In this document: positions 34,456-46,900 of the stretch, in pieces
How positions within the stretch are numbered: the first letter of the stretch is position 1
Layout: every line of letters begins with the position of its first letter
DNA from: Rugalucina vietnamica
Taxonomy: Eukaryota; Mollusca; Bivalvia; Lucinida; Lucinidae
DNA length: 64,000 nucleotides
Assembly (NCBI GenBank): GCA_964017185.1
Contig: OZ024880.1
Location: 42,793,071 to 42,857,070, forward strand
Reading direction: 5' to 3'
Translations under genes and position numbers: made by a program
The notes under the pieces: generated by a model
What the model was told of the DNA's origin: nothing
The model's input: the letters and a program-made list of their open reading frames with translations, nothing else
Database searches by the model: none

Positions 34456-37442
34456 CTACAAAACGCAATGTGATACACATACATCCATCTTTAATTAATT
34501 ATTCTTTTTGACGTATATTCATTCTGGATGTGAAGACAAAAGTGTTGGTCCTGTGCACCATAAGCCATTTACAATGCATCTTATCGCACACTCGGCAAAG
34601 ATGCAATGCGCGTGGTGGTTAAATCAGTTTATAAATAATTGACTCATCATCGGACAAGTCAAAACAGAAACATGCTTAGACACGTCGGGAGTATGATGTA
34701 TGTGCTGTCCAATGGATATCACCAGAACGGATTTGCCTGTGTTATAAGGATTCGTTTTCGATGGTTATTGCTTATTTTGTGGTTAAAGAAAAATACTTCC
34801 GAGCACGCATATATGGTTACTCTAAAGCTATGTTCTCACTGTCCCGGTTTAGCTCCCCGGTTCACCCCGGTTTAACAAACCGCGGTAAACCGGTACGAAC
34901 CGTGGCGAACCGGGGTAGAACCGTAGCGGCACCGTGGACAACCGGGGCAAACCGGGGCGAACCGGGGTGAACTGGCTTGCCTTGTCGGTCGTTTTAAAAT
35001 GTTTAATAGAACCGGGGCGAACCGGGACAAGTGTCAAAAACCGTGATAAACCGGGGCGACACCGGGGCAAACCGTATCTCCGCCGGGGCGAACTGGGGCG
35101 ACACCGTGATAAACCGGGGTAAACCGGGGCGTTTATTTTACCCCGGTTCGCCCCGGTGTTCGGCCGGTATCGCTACGGTTTATGCCGGTGGAGCTATGGT
35201 TTGACACGGTGTCGCCACGGTTCGCCCCGGTTAGTGGCGGTGCTACTACGGTTTGGCCCGGTCGAGTCCTGGTTCAATACGGTGTGTGCCGGTTCACCCC
35301 GGTACCGTTACGGTTTAGATGAAATTACATGCAAGTAGCTAAAATACACAGATTTTATCACTTGTATTCATGTTTTACACGAAATAGAATGAATTATCGA
35401 ATAAACACCAATTGGAATAGACTACAACTTCTGCAGTACCAACTCCAGTTGACTAGTCAGCAAATGACATGTGCCGTGACTGTGGCAAGAGCTCAATCAC
35501 TGATCGACTGGTTTCAGACTCGACTGCTAGAGGAATTGAGGCTTGAAGATGAGGCTTCCTTCCGAAACTTCCTTCGAATGATTCCAAGGATGTTTCATGA
35601 TCTGCTACAGACGTTGCGCTGGAGTGTTGGCGTACATTGTCAATATGACGCATTGTGGTTGTTTATGGTTTTGTAGAAACGCCGAAAATAAACGCATTTT
35701 TCACATTTATATCAGCAATATCAGCATTAACTTTCAACGTATATGGCCAAGACGTAAGATTAAGATTTTGTATTAAATCCATCTGAACAACAGTAACATG
35801 CAAATGACAATATCTGTTTATACGGTTCAATGCTTAGGTCATAGACAATACTGTCAAAACATGTATTTTGTGTTGTGGTTTGAATAAGTATACTATCTTT
35901 CATTAATCTAGCAACGATGTCACAACGCGCAAAACACGCGTGTTAACTGTAGCTCGATAACGTTCAGAAATTCATTTGAGAATGATAACTATATGAAGTT
36001 CATAAATCTACCAATGGCATAAAATGCATGAAGAATTTTAACGGATATGTGCTTTTCGGCAAATTATTTCGTGAACCTAGCGAAAATGTCACACTGCCAA
36101 AAAAGCGCAACGTCTGCATGACGTTAATGAAAAGGGTTCAATACACATTGATGTTGGCTTATAAACTCCGAATCGAGAGGTCCCGGGTTCGATCCCCACT
36201 GGTGGCACCGTCTTGTGTCCTTGGGCAAGACAGATTAACTCTCCCAGAGTGCTGATTTTAACATTGGAAGCGGTGGCTCCGTTCCGACAAGAACGAAAAA
36301 ATGCTGACTGGAAAGTTAAACCTTCTGTTATATTGATTTTACATCAGTTATCCTCCTGCGGTATTATTTATTCATTTTATAAACTTGCCCTTCTATTTAA
36401 GTGTTACCTCTGTTACCAAAGTACCAACATGCAAGCTCATATGCACGAACATGCACCGTATATAATTTTGTTTTCATGTGTATGAAGCCATCGTAGCAGC
36501 ATTGGCTGATGAGGTAATTGACTGTCCTACAAACCGGGGTAAACCAGGACGAACCGTGGCGAACCGGGGTAGAACCGTGGCGCCACCGGCGCATACCGTA
36601 AGTCACCGGGCAGTCACCGGGACAGCACCGTGGACAACCGGGGCAACACCGGGCCTTACCGTAGTAGAACCGGGGCTAACCGGCATGCACCGGGATGAAT
36701 CCGGGGTAGAACCGGGAAGAACCGTGGCTCCACCGGGGCCATTCGTTTCTAAAACCGTAGCTACACCGGGGTAACACCGGGAATGTGAGAACAAAATCAT
36801 TTTTTAAGAAAATGTTCCCCGGTTTATGCCGGTAAACCGGCTTGCCTTCACCGGGGCAAACCGGGGTAGAACCGGGACAGTGAGAACGGGGCTTAAGAAT
36901 TAACGTTGAATATGCTTCGTTGCAGGGTTATTATTATCATTACTTTCGCGCCTTATTCTACTTATAAACAACTATTCGATGGAATTAACTTAATTCTTTG
37001 AGAAACACTATATGAGCCGCCTCGTGAGAAAACCGGATTTTTGCCTATGCGAAAACAAAGGCGCTGATCAGCGCCTTTGTTTTCGCTACACGGCTAGTAC
37101 AATTTCTCTTCTTCTTAAAACCGAAATCTCAATCTTCTATACTTTTTCTGAAACTGTACAGGCCGGTTTGTGTCGGACCTGTTCGGAAACCATATTGTTG
37201 GTTTTCCCACGAGGCGGTTCATATGATAACATACATAGTGTGTTGAAGGGTCGACACCAACACAAGGAGTACCGTCATAGACCAGTTGTATCATCTTCCT
37301 GTTACTGATGGTCTGATCCCCGTTGAGGCAACATTCGACTGACGACTGAGTCCAGCATTCCGAGGCAGTGGCTTTAACCTGAAGTGCAATTACGAAAACA
37401 TGCCCATGCAAAATATAAAAGTTTTTGAAGCTGTCAAAGTTG

Positions 37443-37484
<42 letters not shown>

Positions 37485-37870
37485 GAAAAATCATATTTAT
37501 ATTGTGTTTGCTCAAAACATTGATTGTGGGTACACGTCAGTCACTGCACAGCTGATCAACGCGTTTGGTTTCGCTGCTCGAATAGTACAATCCCTTTTCT
37601 TGTAAAATTCGAAAATTAAAACCTCTAGCCGACTTCTGCGACTGCACAAACCGATTTGTGTCAGACCTGGTCGGAAACCGAAATACCTATTTTTTCGCTT
37701 CACGGCTAAAACATACCTGACTTGTGTCACAAGTTGCCCAGCCGGGCCCATGAGAAAGTTCACATTGTTCGTTCAATGATGTATATATTCCCCTGGGCCC
37801 GAGGCAGAACTTATCCAGAAAGTCGATCGGCACGCTATGAAGACAGTTCCCGTGGCTGGAAAAATAAAGT

Positions 37871-37928
<58 letters not shown>

Positions 37929-40900
37929 AAGTAACATCATGTGTTCTTCAATAAACTTCTTTGTATGCTGTTTCGTGACGTAAAACTCAACGTGTTGCAG
38001 TTTTTGCACCCAAAGCTAAATTGCCAATTTTAACACATCCCTCATTATGTCGCACTTAGAAGCTTCCATGGCGAAGTGGTTAATCCACTTGCCTCGTAAA
38101 TCAGGGCTCTTGGGTGCGGTGTCGGGCCGGTTCCATTCTTTTGGCTGAGACTTTAAACCAAGGCCCCAGTGTCTCCGTATGACCTTAGCTGTTGAGTGGT
38201 ACGTAAAACTACTAAACAAGCAAACCAACAATTTCTTACGTGTTCAGATGAGCAATGACCATATCTGACGAGCACTGGGAAAAGGTGTAGTACGTATCCT
38301 TGTTGCCCGCCGATATATCTGTGTAGGTAGTTTTACTCATGATGTGTGCACCGTTAGTGCAGCCGGCAGCCAGCGGTTGGTTGGCATTACCATCGTGTTT
38401 GACTCCTAGACTGAAATATTAACCCATATTTGACGAATGGAGTTTCCCACGATTATCATTTTCATTTTTAGGGGTGTTAGGAGTGATTTTTATTTTTTTT
38501 ATCTCATTTTTCGATGAAATTTGTCTGTGCAAACAGAATAGCCCCAGATGGGACGCCGCAGAACATGGGACGCCGCGTTCTGCGGCGTCACATCTGGGGC
38601 TATACTGTTTGCCTATGTCCCACAAAAGGGACGCCAGGCTTAAATGAGTTAATAATAAAAAAATAAAGTTGTCTACCGCACATTCGTATATACTGAATCT
38701 TTCAAAGTTGTGCCCATTTTGTTCTCGGGTAAAACCATTGTCGTATTCTTCTATTTTTCTGATATTCATATCATTTCTGATAAAATTATGCAAAGTCATT
38801 TCTAAAAATTATCTCTTAATACATCCAACTTTTACCCTTTGTATTTTATACGTTACAGTGAAAACCAATGTACATGTATATCAAAACTAGATAAAACTGG
38901 TATTTTCATTGATATGAAATTTCACTGATATCAAATCTCATTGATGTCAAAAGTCACTAGTGACTGATATCAGCCTATATCTTCACTGTAGATGAGGAAC
39001 TCCTTTTTTCAGTTTAAAGTATGAAATAATAAGAAAATTTGCCCTTTTTTCGGTGAATTCCAAATATATTTCATCTCGTGAGTTGAAAACATCAAAATTT
39101 TCACTCGTGCTGCGCACTCGTGAAAATTCTGATGTTTTCAACTCACTCGATGAATTATTTGGTATTCACCTAAAAAAAGCAAATAGCCTCTATTTACTAC
39201 ATCTCTATAACACCACTGGTGTTATTTAAGCACATTGGAACACCCTGCCTGTAACCATTGCAAGCCTGCCAAACCTTGAACCTTTCAAGATTGCAGTTAA
39301 TGGGCTGCAACATTCTAGACCCTAGATCCTGAGTAGTTTGTTTATAACCTGCTTTTAATCTCATCTAAAAGAGCAGTCACACATCAGCGTATAAGTGAAA
39401 CGCGCGCCGGGCGTGTTGAAAAAATAGCAAAATTCCACATACGCCAGACACACGTCGGAAACACGTTCAAAACTCACTACAAGCGCGTTGGGTACGCTTG
39501 GTGTACGTCCGGCGCGCGTCGCTGTACGTCGCTAAAAGTCTCTGCGCGTTTCGCGCGCGTTTGGGCTCAAAACATTTTTAAACATGCTTAAAAATTTTCT
39601 AAAAGCTCGGCGTGTCCCGGGCGTGTGACTTATACGTCCCGAATAAGTTCCACGCGCGCTGAACGCGTTTGGCGCGCGTTTGAAGCACGCCAGTGTACGT
39701 TCCATGCGCGTTCCGATTTTATCAGATGTTGCTTCAGTAGCGTGCCCCAAGCGTGTGTGAAACGCGCGTTTAACGTTCGATGCGCGCCTGTAGCGCGTGC
39801 TTAGCGTGTCTGGGACGTATCACAACCGTACTCCAAAACTTTGAGATTTTTTATACGTCCGGCACTCGCCCCAGTTGCGCGCTAATGTGTGACTGCTAAA
39901 GCGAGTAAAAAGAACAAATTAATTTTTATACGTCCAAAGTCTTCAGCGTGTTGAGATTTTTCATACGCCCGTCGCGCGTTTCACTTATACGCTGATGTGT
40001 GACTGCTGTTTAAACTATCATGGCATATCATATTTCATCCTCTCAGCTATCATAATTTAATCTTGAATTTACTTTTTCTATTAACATTCTTGTAACTCAG
40101 GCTAGCGCACCTGCCTAGAATGTCCGCGATGGCGTGTGGCAGAAGAAAGAAATGTGGTTTTTGAATACAGACAATGGCTTCTGAATGAGATCTACGTAAA
40201 TAACTATCTTTTTTTTTTTCGGAATATGCATTTTCTGTATCGACTTACGCATGGCCAATCAGATGTGCTCCATTGTGGGCAAGGTTATAATCTAAATCCC
40301 TGGCAATCGAGACTTTCTTGTTATCTTGAGAATTGCATATTGTTCCTTGGTAAACAAGTCCTGTAAAATAGTTTATATCCAATCAATTTAAGTCTTAAAG
40401 CATTTTAGTCATGTCGGGACGGCACCAATGTTTTATACTGTGGTAATTCAACGCTGATTTGGTTTTTGGTTTAGTGGTTTAGCGTTCAACAATTTGTAAG
40501 TCTTGTCGAAACTGAGTCAACGCTCCCATCGTAGTACTAGTACAATGGGTTAGTACAGATCTCGAACATCAAAATAAGTGTGACTTAATTATTAATCTGA
40601 ATCATATGTTTGTTCCTATTAGCCAAATGTATTTATTTCATTCATAATTATAATCATCAGGAAACCATGTCCGTGTAATGTTTACCCCCTTGAACCCCAC
40701 TTTTATATAGCAAAACTGGGGTTTGCAAGGGTATACCTATTTTTCTTATTTTTGCTCCAAAACATAGATTGTGGGTACTCGTTAGAACCGCCTCGCCGAG
40801 GCGGTTCTAATGTGTACCCACAATCTATGTTTTGAGCAAAAATAAGAAAAATATCAAAGAATTTCTTCTGAAATTTTTCAATTTTACAACTTAAAAAAAT

Positions 40901-43900
40901 CTCTGTATATTGCATAGGCGTGTTTTCGTAATGGGTAAATCTGTCACGTCATACTTCTGTTGATGTCGTTTGTGAGGCTTGTCAGCAGTATTAAAATTGA
41001 CATAATTATACTGAACTTCCGAACTACATGTAAAGTCCAATTCGCATGCGCCAAAAATACACACGTGTAAATATACTCCGGTGTGCAAATTTTACTCGGG
41101 GTAAGTAAATGGCGCATGCGAACGCAAATACACACCGGAGTATATTTACATATGGGTAAATTTACACCTGGGTCTGACCAGATGCAAATTTTATTTTTAC
41201 AAATACACGCGTGTAAATTTACTATTATGTCCCATGCGAACGCAAAGTAAAATTTACCCATGAGTATTTTTATTTCAAGTCAATATTCTGCTTTTAGAAA
41301 ACGAATTTTCACATTTTTTGTTCCTACCTGATTATATGTCAGTTGCTGAAACTGTGGACATTGTTACTAAATAAGAGTTTATTGCCATTCATAACATTTT
41401 AGATCATATGGAGTGCAAACAGCCACACTTTTTCTTCATCATTCTTGGTTAGGATTCTTGGGGCATTTTAACAGTAATTCCTTGTAAAAGGATGAAAAAA
41501 GGGAACTGTATAACTGCTAAGGTTATGCCTGACCGTTACATGATTCCCCTCTGCTGCCAAAGTCTACATGAACACCTTGAAGCAGCCTCTTCTTGTTTTG
41601 CAAATACAGAAAACTTAAATGAACAGGTTTTAATCCAGAAATGATAAATTTACCTACAAAAATACTCCTGGCGATAAAACCCATGCGAACGCAATTTAAA
41701 TTTACTCTCAGGTTGATTTGCACACCGGAGTATAAATACACACCGGAGTATATTTACACGTGTGTATTTTTTGCGCATGCGACTTGGACTTAAGACTCCA
41801 GGCGCTTAGTATAACGAATTTCAATACTACATGTAAACATAAAATAAAATATATCAATACGTAACGAGCTTTTTCCATGCGAGGTGGTCATCCGGTTAAA
41901 TTCAAATAAAGTAAAGATAACATGGAAATATGATATAACAGAGAAGTAGACAGACGTAAGAGTTAACCCATCTGGAAAACATGTTCATAAAAAGTATACC
42001 CCCTTGAACCCCACTTTTATAGTAAAACTAGGGTTTACAGGGGTATACCTATTTTTCTTATTTTTTATCCAAAACATAGATTGGGGGTACTCGTTAGAAC
42101 AACATCGGCGAGGCGGTTCGAACATGTACCCACATTCAATGTTTTGAGCAAATGTCTTAAAAAACGTCAACAATTAATTATCTTATGAAATTTTCCAATT
42201 TTACAGCAGAAAAAAATCTTGCAAAGGCAAGGTTTCATAGTGTAAATCTGTTACCACAGCTAATATGGTCATGAATTCTCAAAACGAAATACGGGATTAA
42301 TCAAACTTTTGGAACATATTAATGGGGCGAGCGGCTAAAGTGATATTTCCTAAAAACAATCACAGAAATAGAAGTACCACATAATTATCACGGCTAACAA
42401 ACCTTTAAATGCGTATCCGCCGGTTAAGAAAGCAAATCCGATTCACGCCCTTCCGGTTACGCATATGAGGACCAAGAAAAGGTAAACAAAATATACACTA
42501 CTAGGATCGATTGATGATTATATTTTAGTACAGAAATATATCGATTATCTATGAATGCTATTTTGTCATTTATTTACTGTTACGAACTAGCGTAACTAGA
42601 CAGGTACAGCGAAAAACAACCAAGTAATTTAAACTTAACAATATTTAATCAAACAAATAAATGCTGCAAATACATACAAACAAACAAACAGATAAGTAAA
42701 TAAATAAATAAATAACTTACAAAGTTAATGTCAAATAAGTCCTTGTCCCTCAAATGTAAGTCCACAATCCAGTAACCAGAATATGAGCACATGTATATTT
42801 TAATCCACACTTTTATTCTAATCCAAAACACTAGTGAAACAACCAAAATTATATACTTTAAATCACTTCAAATTTCTGAATACCTACGACTGAATTGGGA
42901 CCTATATTTATACATCTAAGGAAATTCTCCAGGTTTCTAGAGAATGATATAATAAACTTTTCTCTAGAAAAGAAACGAACTAAACGAAAGTTCTTTTAAA
43001 TTCTCCAGAGAGAATTCAAGGCCGCAACGACCATCAAGGCTAAACGAGAGTCCACTAGACCCTTCGAGATCTCAGTATACATAGTCCAAATATATTTTTA
43101 ACTTATGGTAAAAAAAAACACTCACTCCATTTTCATCTGGAATTATCCACAAAGTGCTCATAGAATTTTCTATACTTCTAAATTATATAACAGTGATAAA
43201 AATAATCAATGACATTCTTCTACAAAGTTCTAGATAATAAATTGTAGAAACATAAAAAGAAATATATATTAATTAATTGGGTTACTCCCCTTTGATTATA
43301 TATATATAAATTATAAGTAATAGCTTTTAAAAGAATCAATATTATTGAATCAATTATATATAACACTTCCCCTCTTCAACGAAAAGAAAGTTTTGTGAAA
43401 TAAAACTTTCTTTTGCAATACTCATATGCAAACATACAAGGCAAAACTGTCAAGCTCTTGAAAGGGTGTCTGGAATTATATTATCTCTACCTTTTATGTG
43501 TCTAATGTCAAGATTGTGCTCTTGCAACATGAGACTCCATCTGAGCAAACGCTGATTCTTGTTTTTCATTTTGTGTATGAAGGTCAGTGGATTGTGATCA
43601 CTGAAGACGACAATTGGTGAATTTGCAGAAGACAGATACACTTGAAAGTGTTGAAGGGCAAGAATAAGAGATAGACATTCTTTCTCTATAGTAGAATAAT
43701 TTCTTTGATGTTTGTCAAACTTCTTTGAAAAGTAACAAACAGGATGATCAACACCATTGTCATCTTCTTGTAACAATACACTGCCTGCACCAACATCACT
43801 TGCATCCACCGCCATTTTGAATTCTCTGTCAAAGCGTGGTGCTGATAGAACTGGAGCACTCTTAAGTATGGCCTTTAACTGATCAAAAGACTTCTGACAA

Positions 43901-46900
43901 GCCTCAGACCAAACATACCTGACCTTCTTACCAAGTAAATTTGTCAAAGGCTCAGCTATAACTGAAAAATTATTACAGAACTTTCTGTAATATCCAGCCA
44001 TACCCAAAAAGCGCATCAGTTGCCGTTTTCCTGTAGGTACAGGAAAATCTGATATAGCCTCAACTTTGGCTTCTACAGGTCTGACCTGACCTTGTCCAAC
44101 AATATGTCCTAGAAATGTCAAACTAGCATGGCAAAATTCACTTTTCGGTAAGTTTATTGTCAGTTTAGCATCACTGAGTCTTTTGAAGAATTCTCTGATG
44201 ATCTCCAGGTGTTGTTTCCACTCTTCACTGTAGATGATGGCATCGTCGATGTAAGCTTTACACCCATCCAGACCGAAAATCAAACTATTAACCAAGCGTA
44301 CCAAGCAACATTTCAGCGCTTTCAGTTTATTTTGAAATTGTCTTTCTGTAGTAGCAAATTCTAAAATCTCATTTGGACTGTCTGTAAATGAAATCTGCCA
44401 AAACCTTTTCAATAGATCGAATTTTGTCACATATTTGGCGTGACCAATGTTGTCGATGCAGTCATCAATTCTTGGTATGGGAAATGTGTCAGTTTTTGTG
44501 ACAGAATTTACTTTTCTATAGTCTGTGCACATTCGAAATGTCCCATCAGATTTTGGCACAAGTATACAAGGAGAACTCCATTCACTTTGACTAGGTTCTA
44601 TAAAGTCATTGTCCAGCAAATACTTAACTTCTTTCCTGAGATATTGTTGTCTTTCAGGATGAAGTCTATACGGATGTTGTTTCACCGGTTTTGCTCCTTC
44701 AATAATGTCTACATCATGGTAGATTTTATCGGTTCTGGATGGAATGTCCGGAAATAAGTGCTCATATTCAAGAATTAATTGTTTTAGTTCATGTTTCTTG
44801 TCCGGATCTAGATGTGACAGTTTCTGATCGAGGTCATGCAGAATGTCAGAATTCTGGAGTTTTGAGGATAATGGTTCACAGTTCACAGAGTTCATTTCTT
44901 CAAAGTCTGTCTGATTTTGTTCATGAGGGACAGAATTAACTATGCTTACTGAGGAAATAACTGAACTATCATTATCACTATCCCTATCAATGTACTTTTT
45001 AAGCATGTTAATATGACATAATTGTTTTTGCTTGCGCCTCCCAGGAGTGTTAACAATGTAATTTACATCACTTAGCCTTTTCTCAACAGTATATGGACCA
45101 TAATATCTAGCTTGTAATGGCCTGCCAGGAATGGGCAAAAGAGCAATCACCTTGTCTCCAGAGTCAAAATTTCTGTTCTGGCATTTTCATCAAAATGCAA
45201 CTTCATTTTGGTCTGAGCTGACTTAAGATTGGACCGAGCAACTTCCCAAGCTTTTGTCAATCTAGTTTTGAAGTCAGACACATACTGAAGTAAGTTCAAA
45301 GGACTGTCATTACTTGAAAGAAACTTCTCTTTCATAAGTTTTAAAGGTCCACGAACAGTGTGTCCGAAAACAAGTTCAAACGGACTGAACCCAAGAGACT
45401 CTTGTACTGACTCTCTGACAGCAAATAATAGCAAATGTATGCCTTCATCCCAATCTTTTTCGGTGTCAAAACAGTAAGATCTGATCATGTTCTTCAAAGT
45501 TTGATGGAATCTTTCCAAAGCACCTTGACTTTCAGGATGATAAGCTGATGACTTGTATTGTTTAATGCCAAGTTCATGCATTACTTGCTGAAATGTTCCT
45601 GACATAAAATTGGAACCCTGATCTGATTGGACTGATTTTGGAAGACCTACAAGTGTGAAAAACTTTACAAGGGCCTTAACTATTGTTTTCGTCTTGATAT
45701 TCCTGAGTGGAATTGCTTCAGGAAAACGTGTTGAAGCACACATTATAGTCAAGAGATATTGGCAACCTGATTTAGTCTTGGGTAACGGACCTACACAGTC
45801 AATGATAATCCTACTAAATGGTTCATCAAATGCAGGAATAGGCTGTAAATTAGCTTTTGGAATAGTCTGATTAGGTTTTCCTACCATTTGACAAGTGTGA
45901 CAGGATTTGCAATGTTGGGAAACATCAGATTTTAATCCTGGCCAGTAGAAATGCTTGAGAATTTTGTGGTAAGTCTTATTTATCCCTAAATGACCTGACA
46001 TGGGAGTTTCATGGGCCAAGTTTAAGATTTCAGGACGATAAGCCTTAGGAACCACAATTTGGTGATTTATGGTCCATTCGTCTTCCGCTGAAACATCAGG
46101 AGGACGCCATTTTCTCATTAAGATGTCATTTTTGACATAAAAACAAACAGGAACCTGAGAAATTTCATTTTCATCTAAAGCCCTTTCAAATAAAGGCGAG
46201 ATTTCAGGATCACTGTGCTGTTCTTGACAAAGTTGTGACCTTGACATTTGGTCGTGACCTTGGTCAAAAATTGAAGGTGAAAGGTCATTGTCTGACCTTT
46301 GATTGTTGAAGTCAGTTTGACTTGAAGAAAGAGATTTTGAAATCTCATCATGAAAAGACTGACCTATAAAAGTGTCAGTTAAGTCAATATCCTGTATCCC
46401 ATCATTCAATTTGACTTTTTTTGCCATAGCCCTTGTAACGGCACATGAAGGGTAAAGATCAGGAATTTCCTGCTCAATGGGATCAGGCAATTGATCCTCA
46501 CAAGGTGTATTGGTCAAAAGTGGGTTTACCACAACCTTATCTCCGGCTAAGTCATTGCCTAATAGCAAGTGAACACCTTTAAAAGGTAAAGAAGGCCTAA
46601 TACCTACAGCCACAGGACAAGAAACTAAGTCTGAAGACAAATAAATGTTATGGAGCGGTACATTAACAAATCCACACTCTACTCCCTGAATAAGGACACT
46701 TGTCCCAGTTGAAGTCTTCTCGGAAAAAGGCAGGGTATCTGCTAAAATAAGAGACTGAGAAGCTCCGGTATCTCGTAAGATTTTAATAGGGGTAGACTGG
46801 GCAGAATCACTAGTAAGTGACACAAAACCTTCTGATAAGAATGGTTCATAAATCTCCATAATACAATCAGTCGCAGACGTTTTGGCCAAAATAGGATTTT

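Larger units (their letters stand above)
34826..36893. mobile_element. PIF/Harbinger element with GGTTCGCCCC arrays
   Basis: Inverted ends share gttctcactgtcccggtt, flanked by the exact 3-bp duplication TAA (34823-34825 and 36894-36896), the hallmark of PIF/Harbinger. Inside each end is a dense array of accggggc/aaccgtggcg motifs in opposite orientation (about 34855-35325 and 36525-36880). A transposase fragment and a SINE occupy the middle. It is non-autonomous and lies in the last intron of the metalloprotease. Confidence 0.88.

Noticed and set aside
34213-34473. Cys/Arg/Ser-rich + strand frame
   Set aside because: Antisense of the Thr/Pro-coding exon of the metalloprotease.
38660-38800. 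Minus-strand TLHNFIRND stretch resembling the C-terminal part of a Harbinger-type transposase
   Set aside because: Only a few residues fit and no flanking element could be defined; too weak to annotate.
40090-40175. Minus-strand ATRHRGHS followed by a gt, considered as the missing HExxH exon
   Set aside because: The spacing between the histidines is wrong, the upstream residues do not match M12B proteases, and the phase does not fit the next exon.
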